DNA of 64,000 nt from Cytophagales bacterium (lineage in GTDB: Bacteria > Bacteroidota > Bacteroidia > Cytophagales > Cyclobacteriaceae), in contig JAFLBQ010000002.1 of assembly GCA_017303805.1 (NCBI GenBank), positions 620,001 to 684,000 on the forward strand. The letters are read 5' to 3'. The first letter of the stretch is position 1, and each line of letters opens with the position of its first letter. Position numbers and translations under genes: made by a program. The notes beneath the pieces were generated by a model. That model was not told the DNA's origin. It saw only the letters and a program-made list of their open reading frames with translations, and made no database searches. Below are positions 1-8,473 of the stretch, piece by piece.

Positions 1-507
1 CAGCAATTCCATTTGCACTAATATGTTGTGCTTCTCGGCAACTTTCAGTACCGGAGCCAACCCTTTTGCGCAGTTTTCAATTCCTTGTTCAGCGCTTAGT
101 CCGTTGGCATTACCACTAAAGCAGATTACACTTTTTAATCCGGCAGCGGCTGCTTTGGGAATATTGGTGGAATAATCTTTTAACAATTTTTCGTGCAGGG
201 TAGGATCGTTGAAGCCTTTATTCAAGCCAACATCGGTAGCGTAGGCCATAGCGCAAGTTAACCCATGCTTTTGTACTACGGCCCATTGGTCGGGCCCCAA
301 TAATTCAATCGACTTCAACCCTATTTCTTTGGCGGCTTTGGCCAGGTCATCGAGGGGTATCGCGTTGTAACACCATTGACATACGGAGTGATTGATTTTG
401 TTGTTGAGGGCTTCGGGAAGTTTGTTCATGGCTTTTACCATTTCAGGTAAGGCTACCACACCGGCTGCCGTGGCGGCAATTGATTTAAGGGCTTGTTTAC
501 GATTCAT
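1..507 (-). CDS. Hydroxypyruvate isomerase-like TIM-barrel protein (C-terminus outside window)
   Basis: The frame runs open from an ATG at 507 to the window edge, giving the first 169 residues. The N-terminus (MNRKQALKSIAATAAGVVAL) looks like a Tat or Sec signal of the kind seen on secreted sugar isomerases of Bacteroidota. The following sequence (SVCQWCY near residue 41, then IELLGPDQW and QMELL at the edge) matches the xylose isomerase-like TIM-barrel family that includes hydroxypyruvate isomerase, where a Glu of a QxE motif is a metal ligand. It should interconvert a small 2-keto/hydroxyaldehyde sugar or act as a sugar epimerase in the periplasm; the substrate is not determinable here. The family is about 260-300 residues, so roughly 100 residues are missing. 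Confidence 0.78.
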   Translation of the reverse strand, partial: MNRKQALKSIAATAAGVVALPEMVKAMNKLPEALNNKINHSVCQWCYNAIPLDDLAKAAKEIGLKSIELLGPDQWAVVQKHGLTCAMAYATDVGLNKGFNDPTLHEKLLKDYSTNIPKAAAAGLKSVICFSGNANGLSAEQGIENCAKGLAPVLKVAEKHNILVQMELL

Positions 508-671
508 ACTGGCGAGTTTTTTTATTCTGGAAACCCAAGATACGAGATTAATTTATTTAATGACATCTGGTTTCTGGCTTCTCGTTGCTGGTCTCTGGTG
601 GTTAGCTCTAAGCTATTAATTATTTCCAACTAACCAGCGGCTAACAGCAAGCAACCAGCAACGGTATTAAG
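508..671. repeat. Intergenic low-complexity inverted repeat
   Basis: Between two minus-strand genes lies a TGG/CTGG-rich stretch (about 565-615, containing CTTCTCGTTGCTGGTCTCTGG). A roughly complementary CCAG/CAGC-rich stretch follows (about 629-665). The pair can fold into a long imperfect hairpin. No gene is seen. It may act in transcript termination or be a dispersed repeat. Confidence 0.4.
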
Positions 672-1931
672 TTATTTCTCATTTCTATACACCACGCCAT
701 CCTTCATCACAAACTTTACGGCTCGCAGGTCTGAAATGTTTTTGGAGGGATCTCCGGTAACAATAACAAGATCGGCCTTTAAACCTGCCTTGATAAAGCC
801 CACCTGGTTTTCAAGGTGAAAGGCCCGCGCGTTTACACTGGTAGCGGCTTTCAATACGTCAAATGGTTTCATTCCATACTCCACCATCAATTCCATTTCC
901 AACACATTGTTTCCGTGCGGAAACACCCCCACATCGCCACCCATACCAATGGCCACACCACTGGCTAAGGCTTCTTTAAAACTTTTCTTTTTGTTGGTAA
1001 CGTTGGCGGGCTCCGGACTTACGCCTTTTTTCCAACCACGATATTGCGAGATCATATCTACGGCAGCAAGCGTTGGAATAAACGTAACATTATGTTCTTT
1101 CATCAGCTTGCCAATTTCAAGATCAATAAAGTCGCCATGCTCAATCGTTTCGGCACCGGCCAACACGGCTCGTTTAATGGCTTCTTTCGATTTGGCATGA
1201 CACACCAACACGCGACCGCTGCTGCGCGTTACTTCATTAATCAACTTTAATTCGTCTAGCGTAAAAGAAGGTTGATCTTCGCCATGCAGGCCCCAGCGGT
1301 AGTCGGCATACACTTTAATAAAGTCAGCACCTTTGCCAATCTGATCGCGCACTACACGAATCAAATCATTGCCATCGGCTGCTTCCGCACCCAGCATAAT
1401 CTGTTGATCGTGATCATAATTTTTTGGTCCGTACGAACCGGTGGAAACAATCGCTCTTCCTGCAACCAATAAACGCGGCCCGGGAATAACACCTTCGTTG
1501 ATGGCGCGTTTTAATCCAACATCGGAATAACCGGCACCCTCAGTTCCTAAATCGCGCGCGGTGGTAAAGCCGGCCAGTAAAGTATTCTTTGCATGCACGG
1601 TAGCACGCGCGGTGCGATAGGCATCCGTTTCTTTCAATACTTGCGTATCCCAATCGGTAATGTTGTAAGGATATAGAAACAAATGCGAGTGCCCTTCAAT
1701 TAATCCGGGTGTTAGGGTGGAGTTGGGGAAATTTATTTTGATGGACTTCGCGGGTTCTTTCACAGAACTTTTGGGTCCTGCAGCTACGATCTTATCGCCT
1801 TCTACAATTACGGCCCATCCTTCGTGCAGGTTTTCGCCATCAAATACGCGGTCGGCTGTGAGGTAATAGGATTGTTGGCTGTAAGAGGTTGCGAAAGCCA
1901 GAATAAAACCAACAAGAAATAATTGTTTCAT
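672..1931 (-). CDS. Secreted metal-dependent amidohydrolase (imidazolonepropionase/prolidase-like)
   Basis: The 419-residue protein starts with a Sec signal (MKQLFLVGFILAFATSYSQQ). I chose the ATG at 1931 because the frame upstream runs through the terminator of tpx. It has the amidohydrolase superfamily layout: a beta-sandwich start (ADRVFDGENL), then TPGLIEGHSHLFLY with the HxH metal pair, FIKVYAD with the putative carboxylated Lys, VCHAKS and TIEHGD His ligands, and MGGDVG with the catalytic Asp. It ends in the usual KADLVIVTGDP and FVMKDGVVY strands. The family hydrolyses cyclic amides or Xaa-Pro dipeptides, and the exact substrate cannot be told. It acts in the periplasm or outside the cell. 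It sits downstream of tpx behind that gene's terminator, so it probably has its own promoter. Confidence 0.85.
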   Translation of the reverse strand: MKQLFLVGFILAFATSYSQQSYYLTADRVFDGENLHEGWAVIVEGDKIVAAGPKSSVKEPAKSIKINFPNSTLTPGLIEGHSHLFLYPYNITDWDTQVLKETDAYRTARATVHAKNTLLAGFTTARDLGTEGAGYSDVGLKRAINEGVIPGPRLLVAGRAIVSTGSYGPKNYDHDQQIMLGAEAADGNDLIRVVRDQIGKGADFIKVYADYRWGLHGEDQPSFTLDELKLINEVTRSSGRVLVCHAKSKEAIKRAVLAGAETIEHGDFIDLEIGKLMKEHNVTFIPTLAAVDMISQYRGWKKGVSPEPANVTNKKKSFKEALASGVAIGMGGDVGVFPHGNNVLEMELMVEYGMKPFDVLKAATSVNARAFHLENQVGFIKAGLKADLVIVTGDPSKNISDLRAVKFVMKDGVVYRNEK

Positions 1932-1992
1932 GGTTGAGTAGCGACATTGAATCGAAAGACTCAATGTACCAAGTTTCACAAAGAATAAAAAA

Positions 1993-2012
1993 ACCTTCCG
2001 ATTAGGGAAGGT
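1993..2012 (-). terminator. Intrinsic terminator of tpx
   Basis: On the minus strand a 7-bp perfect stem (ACCTTCC / GGAAGGT, loop CTAATC) is followed directly by a run of seven T. It lies just past the tpx stop codon and ahead of the amidohydrolase start. Confidence 0.8.
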
Positions 2013-2035
2013 CTTCAAGTATAACACATGAATAC

Positions 2036-2533
2036 TTAAATCGCCTTCAAAGCCGAATCATAGTCGGGCTCCTCACCAATTTGCGGAACGAGTTGGGTGT
2101 ATTTTATTTTTCCGGCCGGGTCAATCACCACCACAGCGCGTGCAAACAAACCGGCAAAGCTGCTGTCTTGTAATTCAACGCCATACGCTTTTCCAAATCC
2201 GCGCCCACGGAAATCAGAAACCAAATGCACCTTGTCAATTCCGCCCGCACCGCAAAAACGTTTTTGGGCAAAAGGCAAATCTTTCGACACACAAAAGATT
2301 ACCGTATTATCTACCGATGCAGCTAACTTATTAAACTCGTGCACCGAAGCTGCGCACACATTGGTATCTACGCTCGGAAAAATATTCAATACAATGTTTT
2401 TGCCGTGGTAGTCGGCAAGCTTTACATCTTTCATATCGGCTGATGTAAAAATAAAATCGGGAGCTGTTGACCCGACAGCGGGTAAATTACCTACTGTGTT
2501 TGCATCGGCAGGACCAAGTTTGGTTAAGGCCAT
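2036..2533 (-). CDS. tpx: Thiol peroxidase Tpx (2-Cys peroxiredoxin)
   Basis: This 165-residue cytosolic peroxiredoxin reduces H2O2 and alkyl hydroperoxides with thioredoxin as donor. The peroxidatic Cys is C60 in SVDTNVCAASV, with the conserved Thr at 57. The resolving Cys is C94 in KRFCGAGG. This spacing is that of the atypical 2-Cys Tpx subfamily (C61/C95 in E. coli). The length is normal and the start MALTKLG is at the usual distance from the first strand. It appears monocistronic: DUF4293 lies upstream in the same direction and a clear terminator lies downstream. Confidence 0.95.
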   Translation of the reverse strand: MALTKLGPADANTVGNLPAVGSTAPDFIFTSADMKDVKLADYHGKNIVLNIFPSVDTNVCAASVHEFNKLAASVDNTVIFCVSKDLPFAQKRFCGAGGIDKVHLVSDFRGRGFGKAYGVELQDSSFAGLFARAVVVIDPAGKIKYTQLVPQIGEEPDYDSALKAI

Positions 2534-2585
2534 AGTATTAATTGGTTAAATGGATATTCTCTACAACAGAAGGTGGGTAAAAAAG

Positions 2586-3047
2586 TTAGCGCAGGCGATC
2601 AGAGTCTCGTACTAACTTTTCGTCTTTGCGGATAAACCGGATTGCTACCCAGTTGCAGGCAACGCCTACAAACATGGCCCAGATGGTATAGCCAAGGCTG
2701 GTAGCTCCGTATTTTTCCGATACCTGGCTAAAGAAATAGACAGCCGACCCCAGGGCTCCGGCAAGGATAAGTGAATTGAGTGTGCCCAGTTTTATCTGGG
2801 TCATCCGGTTATCGAAGCGCCTTATTTCCATAAGGGCAATGGTAGCTGCGGCCACCATTAAGATAGCGGTAAGCGAGTACGGAAAGTAAGAAGTAGTGCG
2901 CTGTCCGTTTTCGATTATAGTAAAGTGCAGGGCATATAGTTGCACTTCTTTGGTGTCATCCACCAACTTCCAGATGGGTAAAAACAAACTTACCAACATA
3001 CTCACCACCACCAATACCAGAAACACAGTTTGAATTCTTTGCCACAT
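2586..3047 (-). CDS. DUF4293 family membrane protein
   Basis: The 153-residue protein has four predicted membrane helices (about 6-26, 57-76, 87-107, 119-138). The start MWQRIQTVFL is the hallmark of DUF4293, a family confined to Bacteroidota with no known function. The polar C-terminus is DRLR. It is transcribed divergently from the thiolase gene, 66 bp away, with a good -7 box in between. Nothing in the sequence suggests an enzyme. Confidence 0.85.
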   Translation of the reverse strand: MWQRIQTVFLVLVVVSMLVSLFLPIWKLVDDTKEVQLYALHFTIIENGQRTTSYFPYSLTAILMVAAATIALMEIRRFDNRMTQIKLGTLNSLILAGALGSAVYFFSQVSEKYGATSLGYTIWAMFVGVACNWVAIRFIRKDEKLVRDSDRLR

Positions 3048-3071
3048 AAAAGGGTTACATTAACTTGCCCG

Positions 3072-3079
3072 CAAAACTA
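3072..3079 (-). promoter_or_regulatory. Putative -7 box for DUF4293
   Basis: On the minus strand TAGTTTTG fits the Bacteroidota -7 consensus TAnnTTTG exactly. A TTG lies 22 nt upstream as a possible -33 element, inside the divergent intergenic gap. Confidence 0.5.
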
Positions 3080-3113
3080 CGTAATAACACCCAACCACAC
3101 CCAACAAATTTCC

Positions 3114-4307
3114 ATGTCTGCCGCTTACATTTTGGATATTGTGCGCACACCCATTGGCAAGTACGGTGGTTCGCTCGCTGCGGTTCGCCCCGATGATTTG
3201 GCTGCGACTGCAATAAAAACCCTGATCGACCGAAATTCAGGTCTGGAGGTTACTCAAATTGAAGATGTGGTTTTTGGGGCCGCCAATCAGGCTGGTGAAG
3301 ATAATCGCAATGTGGCGCGCATGGCCTTGTTGTTGGCTGGCTTGCCAAAAGAGATTGGCGGAGTAACGGTTAATCGCTTGTGTGCTTCGGGGCTACAAGC
3401 CATTATGGATGCAGCGCGGGCAATTGCCTATGGTGATGGCAAGTGTTACATAGCCGGGGGCGTAGAAAGTATGAGCCGCGCACCGTGGGTAATGGGTAAA
3501 GCCGAAGAACCATTTTCGCGCAAAGCCGAAATTTTTGATACTACCATTGGCTGGCGGTTTATTAATTCCAGGCTTTCAAAGGTGTACCATCCCTACTCGA
3601 TGGGCGAAACAGCCGAAAACGTGGCTGACAAATGGAAGATTAGCCGCGAAGCACAAGATGCGTTTGCATTGGCTTCGCAACAGAAATATTTTGATGCGCA
3701 TAAAGCCAATCGCTTCAAAGAAGAATTGGTTCCTGTAATGGTTGCAAAGGGTAAGGAATGGGTAGCCTTTACACGAGATGAATATCCCCGCGAAACATCG
3801 CTTGAAAAACTCGCTCAACTTAAACCTGCTTTTCGCGAAGGCGGAAGTGTAACAGCCGGAAATTCATCGGGCATAAATGATGGAGCAGCCGCAGCACTGG
3901 TAGTGAGCGAGGCGTATCTAAAAGAAATTAACAAAAAGCCATTAGCCCGGGTTGTGGCTATGGCTGTTGCCGGAGTAGATCCTGCCTATATGGGTGTTGG
4001 TCCGGTGCCTGCAGTAAAGAAGGCCCTGCAGCGAGCCGGGCTCAAAATTTCTGATGTGGGTTTGTTCGAGTTGAACGAAGCCTTTGCAGCACAATCGCTG
4101 GCCTGCCTGCAAGACCTGGAAATTAATCCCGCGTTGGTAAATGTAAATGGTGGAGCAATTGCACTAGGCCATCCGCTGGGGTGCAGTGGCGTTCGAATTA
4201 GTGCTACTCTGCTACATGAAATGCAAAAACGCAACGTAAAGTACGGAGTAGCTACCATGTGTATTGGTGTGGGGCAGGGAGCAGCAGTAGTGTATGAATT
4301 GACTTGA
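3114..4307 (+). CDS. Acetyl-CoA C-acyltransferase (thiolase, PcaF/AtoB type)
   Basis: This 397-residue cytosolic thiolase condenses or cleaves 3-ketoacyl-CoA. It shows C90 in NRLCASGLQA (acyl-accepting Cys), the GGVESMSRAPW segment, LNEAFAAQ, GGAIALGHPLGCSG with the catalytic His, and the second catalytic Cys in CIGVGQG. The segment TTIGWRF followed by MGETAENVA resembles 3-oxoadipyl-CoA or acetyl-CoA acetyltransferases. Without fatty-acid or aromatic-degradation neighbours the specificity is open. I start at MSAAYILDIVRTPIG because thiolases begin there; the upstream in-frame extension has no homologous look. Confidence 0.92.
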   Translation: MSAAYILDIVRTPIGKYGGSLAAVRPDDLAATAIKTLIDRNSGLEVTQIEDVVFGAANQAGEDNRNVARMALLLAGLPKEIGGVTVNRLCASGLQAIMDAARAIAYGDGKCYIAGGVESMSRAPWVMGKAEEPFSRKAEIFDTTIGWRFINSRLSKVYHPYSMGETAENVADKWKISREAQDAFALASQQKYFDAHKANRFKEELVPVMVAKGKEWVAFTRDEYPRETSLEKLAQLKPAFREGGSVTAGNSSGINDGAAAALVVSEAYLKEINKKPLARVVAMAVAGVDPAYMGVGPVPAVKKALQRAGLKISDVGLFELNEAFAAQSLACLQDLEINPALVNVNGGAIALGHPLGCSGVRISATLLHEMQKRNVKYGVATMCIGVGQGAAVVYELT

Positions 4308-4352
4308 ATCAAATGAATTTTCAATTTTCAGGTTACTGCCTGCTATTTTAAC

Positions 4353-5105
4353 ATGCGCTACTTCTTCGAAATATCTTACAATGGTACGCCCTACCACGGC
4401 TGGCAAAACCAGCCCAATGCACTAAGTGTGCAGCAGGTGGTAGAGGATTGTTTTACCAAAGTGTTTCGTACGAAAATTGAAATAACCGGCAGCGGCCGCA
4501 CCGACACGGGTGTGCATTGTGTAAGTCAATACTTTCATGCCGATGTGGATGCAACACTGAACGAAAAGGAGTGGATCCCCAAACTCAATTCAATTCTACC
4601 CCGGTTTATCGCCATTCGTTCAATCTTGCCGGTAAAGCCCGATGCCAGTGCGCGCTACGATGCAAAAGAGCGCACGTACACCTATCACATTACGCGTGTT
4701 AAAAATCCAATTTTGGTAGGGCGAGCATATTATTTTTTCAGGCCGTTAGATAAAGTGGCCATGGAAAAAGCTACTAACCTTTTGCTGGGCGAGCACGACT
4801 TTCAATGTTTTAGCAAGACAAACACCGATGTAAATCATTTTATTTGCACCATTAAATCGGCCCGGTGGAATCAAAAAGGCGACATGCTTGTTTTTACAAT
4901 TACTGCAAACCGGTTTTTGCGGGGTATGGTTCGCTCTATTGTGGGCACGTTGTTAAATGTAGGATCGGGCAAAACAACGTTGAAACAATTTCAGGAGATT
5001 TTAAAAAGTAAAGACCGTAAACAGGCAGGCATGAATGTGCCGGCCGATGCGTTGTATTTGATCAATGTGAAGTATCCCAGGAAAATTTTTTATAAAACTT
5101 CTTAA
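4353..5105 (+). CDS. truA: tRNA pseudouridine(38-40) synthase TruA
   Basis: This 250-residue enzyme isomerises uridines 38-40 in the anticodon arm of tRNAs. Motif I is complete: GSGRTDTGVHC, with catalytic Asp51. Other typical segments are YNGTPYHGWQNQP at the N-terminus, RTYTYHI, FQCFSKTN and FLRGMVRSIVGTLL. Length is normal. It follows the thiolase by 45 bp and precedes an ABC exporter gene by 31 bp, so the three may share transcripts. Confidence 0.96.
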   Translation: MRYFFEISYNGTPYHGWQNQPNALSVQQVVEDCFTKVFRTKIEITGSGRTDTGVHCVSQYFHADVDATLNEKEWIPKLNSILPRFIAIRSILPVKPDASARYDAKERTYTYHITRVKNPILVGRAYYFFRPLDKVAMEKATNLLLGEHDFQCFSKTNTDVNHFICTIKSARWNQKGDMLVFTITANRFLRGMVRSIVGTLLNVGSGKTTLKQFQEILKSKDRKQAGMNVPADALYLINVKYPRKIFYKTS

Positions 5106-5136
5106 CCCTTCGTTTTAAAAGGGCCGCGGTAAAATC

Positions 5137-6909
5137 ATGGAAAAGGAAAAAGTAAGCAGTGGAAATATTATCGATTGGAAAGTAGTAAAGCGAATCCTCG
5201 CTTTTGTTAAACCGTACCGGGGTGGTTTCTACCTGCTCATTTTTTTAACTGTGTTGCTCGGGTTACTTACCCCGCTTCGGCCCCTGCTTATACAATATAC
5301 ATTAGATGAAGACGTGGCCCGGGGCAACTACTGGGGCATGGTTAATGTAATGATTTTTGTTCTGGTGCTGTTGGCTGTGCAATCGGGTGTACAGTATGTA
5401 CATACCTACTTATCGGGCCGCATTGGGCAATATGTTATTCGCGATATTCGCGTGCAGCTATACCAGCACATTGTAAAATTGAGGCTGAAGTTTTTTGATA
5501 AAACTCCCATTGGCAGGTTAGTAACACGTACTATTTCGGATGTGGAAACACTGGCCGATGTATTTAGCGAAGGGCTGGCCGCGATGGCCGGAGACTTATT
5601 GCAAATAATTTTCATTCTCGGGTTTATGTTTTTTACAGACTGGCGCATGGCCCTGGTAAGCTTATCCACCATTCCGCTCATGCTCTTATCCACGTATGTG
5701 TTTAAAGAAAAAATCAAAGTAGCCTTTAACGATGTGCGCAACGCAGTATCGAACCTTAATTCGTTTGTGCAGGAACACCTCACAGGCATGAGTGTGGTGC
5801 AAATGTTTGGCAGCGAGAAAAAGGAATACGAAAAGTTTAAAGAAATAAACAAAGAGCACCGCGATGCCAACCTGCGTTCGGTTTTATACTACTCCGTTTA
5901 TTATCCGGTTGCAGAAATTATTGCGGCCATGGGCATTGGGCTACTGGTGTGGTACGGTGCAAAAGGGGTTATTCATTTCGAGCAAACCGGTATAACGGTG
6001 GGCACCCTAACGGCCTTCATCATGTACATACAAATGTTCTTCAGGCCCATTCGCATGATAGCCGACCGCTACAACACCCTGCAAATGGGGGTGGTAAGTT
6101 CTTCGCGCATCATTACGTTGTTAGATGATACTACCGATGTGGTAAAGAACGGAACGCACAACCCTGCGCATGTTAACGGGCAAGTAGATTTTAACAACGT
6201 GTGGTTTGCCTACAACGACACCGATTATGTATTGAAAGAGATCTCGTTGCAAATGAAACCCGGAGAAACCGTGGCGTTGGTAGGGGCAACCGGGGCCGGT
6301 AAGTCATCTATCATTAACCTGCTCAACCGGTTCTACGAAATAAACCGGGGCGAAATACTGGTCGATCAGGTTAACATTGCAGATTTTGATCTGGCCGCTT
6401 TGCGCAAGCACATTGGGGTAGTATTGCAAGACGTGTTCTTGTTCAGCGATACGATTCGTAACAACATTACCCTGGGCAATGCCGATGTTACCGATGCGAT
6501 GATCTGGCATGCAGCCGATTTGGTGGGAGCCCGTAAATTTATCGAGCGCCTGCCTGGTGGGTTAGACTATAATGTTATGGAGCGGGGTGCAACACTCTCG
6601 GTGGGGCAGCGCCAGCTCTTATCATTTATTCGGGCTATGGTGTACGATCCTAAAATTCTGGTGCTGGACGAGGCCACTTCATCGGTAGATACCGAGACGG
6701 AAGCAATGATTCAGGAAGCCATCGCAAAAATGATGACCGGCCGTACAGCCATCGTAATTGCGCACCGGCTATCCACCATTCAAAAAGCCAATAAAATAAT
6801 CGTTTTAGAGAAGGGTGAAATAAAGGAGCGCGGTTCGCACGAAACCCTGTTGGCTGCCAACGGGCTATATGCCCAACTGCACAAAATGCAATACAAAGAA
6901 GTGGTTTAG
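5137..6909 (+). CDS. ABC exporter half-transporter, MdlB-like (ATPase + permease)
   Basis: The 590-residue protein has six membrane helices in the first ~320 residues and a C-terminal nucleotide-binding domain. Walker A is GATGAGKSS (383-391), the signature is the non-canonical LSVGQ (487-491), Walker B VLDEATS carries the catalytic Glu (E512), and the switch His is H543 in IAHRLST. A degenerate signature with an intact Glu is the pattern of one half of heterodimeric exporters (MdlB, BmrD type). The complementary half is probably encoded at 8474-10261 on the other strand. Substrate unknown; such exporters move lipids, drugs or peptides across the inner membrane. Confidence 0.9.
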   Translation: MEKEKVSSGNIIDWKVVKRILAFVKPYRGGFYLLIFLTVLLGLLTPLRPLLIQYTLDEDVARGNYWGMVNVMIFVLVLLAVQSGVQYVHTYLSGRIGQYVIRDIRVQLYQHIVKLRLKFFDKTPIGRLVTRTISDVETLADVFSEGLAAMAGDLLQIIFILGFMFFTDWRMALVSLSTIPLMLLSTYVFKEKIKVAFNDVRNAVSNLNSFVQEHLTGMSVVQMFGSEKKEYEKFKEINKEHRDANLRSVLYYSVYYPVAEIIAAMGIGLLVWYGAKGVIHFEQTGITVGTLTAFIMYIQMFFRPIRMIADRYNTLQMGVVSSSRIITLLDDTTDVVKNGTHNPAHVNGQVDFNNVWFAYNDTDYVLKEISLQMKPGETVALVGATGAGKSSIINLLNRFYEINRGEILVDQVNIADFDLAALRKHIGVVLQDVFLFSDTIRNNITLGNADVTDAMIWHAADLVGARKFIERLPGGLDYNVMERGATLSVGQRQLLSFIRAMVYDPKILVLDEATSSVDTETEAMIQEAIAKMMTGRTAIVIAHRLSTIQKANKIIVLEKGEIKERGSHETLLAANGLYAQLHKMQYKEVV

Positions 6910-6932
6910 CATTTAACTGCTTAATCTACCAC

Positions 6933-6966
6933 TTGTCTTTTGGTGTGCCCAAAAGAGTTATATTTG
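6933..6966 (+). promoter_or_regulatory. Promoter of the first barrel-like gene
   Basis: TATATTTG at 6959-6966 is a perfect TAnnTTTG -7 box. Upstream are TTG at 6933-6935 (23 nt spacer) and TTTTG at 6938-6942 (16 nt spacer). The box ends only 5 nt before the ATG at 6972, so the transcript may have almost no leader. Confidence 0.55.
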
Positions 6967-6971
6967 CTTTA

Positions 6972-7685
6972 ATGCGTTTTCTAAAACCCAGCATTTTTCT
7001 GTTTTTAAGCCTCGTTGCAGGCCTTTCGATTGCTACTGCCCAGGTAAAAAAGAGCATTAAGAGTGGCACCTTTCGCCAACCCAATGTTAGCCGAAGCAAA
7101 GCAAAAATAATGTGCCCCATTTTTGAAACCAGCCAATATCCTTACCAGGGCATTGGATTTAAAATGGGCGATCCGTTTGCGCTTACCTATAAATTTTACC
7201 CTAACAAGAAATGGGCTTTTGCAGCCGATGGGGGCAAGGCGGCCAGCGGGCTTTATAACCGCTACTACCGCAGTGCCTTTACTACCTACCTGCCCGACTC
7301 GCTCAACCAAAGCGAACGCATTACCTACCTGGCACATAAGGCAAACAGTGATTGGTTTTTGGAAGCAAAATTTTTATACCAGTGGGATGCGCAGGCAATT
7401 TCAAAAGGCCTGCAATTATATGCTGGCCTCGGCTGGCAATGGCGCAGCACCAAACTTACCTACGATTATTTATACGAAGACAGCGGGCCCGCGCAAGAGA
7501 GCAAGCTGAATAAATTTTCGCGTAGTCGTTTTACGTATGGCCCCGTAGCCGTGCTGGGCTTTGAATACTCTTACTTCACATTACCTGTTTCTGCATTCAT
7601 CGAAATAGAGTGGTTTACCGATGTACTACTCGATCCTGGCTATCAGCGCTTTCAGGGTGGCGTAGGTTTGCGCTACGTGTTTTAA
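6972..7685 (+). CDS. Secreted outer-membrane barrel-like protein, paralogue 1
   Basis: The start at 6972 gives 237 residues with a clean signal peptide (MRFLKPSIFLFLSLVAGLSI, then ATAQ). An earlier in-frame ATG would overlap the promoter. The mature part has alternating hydrophobic/aromatic strands and a C-terminus ending GGVGLRYVF, typical of outer-membrane beta-barrels. The segment GFKMGDPFALTYKFY is shared in form with the next gene (GLRLGDPVGITYKKY), as is the C-terminus, so the two are paralogues. This copy has an extra ~25-residue linker after the signal. No named family was recognised. It lies between two ABC exporter genes. Confidence 0.72.
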   Translation: MRFLKPSIFLFLSLVAGLSIATAQVKKSIKSGTFRQPNVSRSKAKIMCPIFETSQYPYQGIGFKMGDPFALTYKFYPNKKWAFAADGGKAASGLYNRYYRSAFTTYLPDSLNQSERITYLAHKANSDWFLEAKFLYQWDAQAISKGLQLYAGLGWQWRSTKLTYDYLYEDSGPAQESKLNKFSRSRFTYGPVAVLGFEYSYFTLPVSAFIEIEWFTDVLLDPGYQRFQGGVGLRYVF

Positions 7686-7870
7686 ACGAGAAAATTATAA
7701 GTCCCCTTTTCTTCAGGTACAACATTTGATGTTGTAAGCCGTTGGATTTCGGCAGGCATTTGCTGCCGTAACTAATTCAAGAGTTATGAAATGGCCAGGT
7801 AGTCGCTACACCAAAAGGGCATGATTATCCTGGCCGTTCCGTGCGACCTTAACACAAAAATTATTAGCAG
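7686..7870 (+). other. Gap between the two barrel genes with an inverted repeat
   Basis: The gap has no coding frame. GGCCAGG (about 7792) and CCTGGCC (about 7829) can pair across a roughly 30-nt loop. No T-run follows, and no known riboswitch core was recognised. Confidence 0.3.
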
Positions 7871-8470
7871 ATGAAAAGCAAACCTATTTTAAGTAGTCTC
7901 TCTTTCCTCATGGTGTTGACATTTTCTACAACGGCACAGCAACAAAGTGTGGGTCTGCGCCTGGGCGACCCCGTGGGCATTACTTATAAAAAATACTATA
8001 ATCGATCGCATGCCGTAGAATTAGGAATCGGTACTGCCCCCGCACACTGGAGCAGCAACTATTACCTTAACTCGTTTAACGAATACGCCCGCTACAATAA
8101 TTACCGCTACCGAAACCACACGGTGCAGAGCACTTTGTACCTGCAGGGCCGGTATGTGTGGCATTATCGGATTCCAGCCGAAAACCTGGATGGAACGCTT
8201 GAATGGTATGGGGGCGCAGGCGCATTATTTAAAGCGGCTAAAGTTCAATACCGGTTTCAAAACCGCGAAGCTCCCTTTGCAGCGGGCACCGATGTAATAA
8301 CAGATTTTGATTTGGGAGCCGAAGGCATTGCCGGACTTGAATATACGTTTCCGGATGTGCCCATAACCATTTTTGGAGAAGCGAGCTTGTTTCTTGAATT
8401 GGCCGACAGACCCTTTACCATGCGCGTCCTGGGCGGGTTGGGTGTTCGGTATAATTTCAGAAGAAGGTAG
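7871..8470 (+). CDS. Secreted outer-membrane barrel-like protein, paralogue 2
   Basis: The 199-residue protein has a signal peptide (MKSKPILSSLSFLMVLTFST, then TAQQ). The GLRLGDPVGITYKKY start and the C-terminus LGGLGVRYNFRRR match the preceding gene in position and character. Repeated strand-like segments with terminal aromatics (LYLQGRYVW, LEWYGGAGALF) suggest an 8-stranded barrel of the OmpW/OmpX size class. Function is unknown; a structural role, or an outer-membrane partner of the neighbouring exporters, is possible but unproven. It converges with the ABC gene at 8474, leaving only 3 bp between them. Confidence 0.72.
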   Translation: MKSKPILSSLSFLMVLTFSTTAQQQSVGLRLGDPVGITYKKYYNRSHAVELGIGTAPAHWSSNYYLNSFNEYARYNNYRYRNHTVQSTLYLQGRYVWHYRIPAENLDGTLEWYGGAGALFKAAKVQYRFQNREAPFAAGTDVITDFDLGAEGIAGLEYTFPDVPITIFGEASLFLELADRPFTMRVLGGLGVRYNFRRR

Positions 8471-8473
8471 GCC

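Noticed and set aside
2036-2533. tpx as bacterioferritin comigratory protein (BCP/AhpC type)
   Set aside because: The Cys spacing (60 and 94) and the SVDTNVCAASV motif fit Tpx rather than BCP or AhpC.
7790-7836. Riboswitch upstream of the second barrel gene
   Set aside because: Only a single long-loop inverted repeat is visible; no conserved core of a known riboswitch class was recognised.
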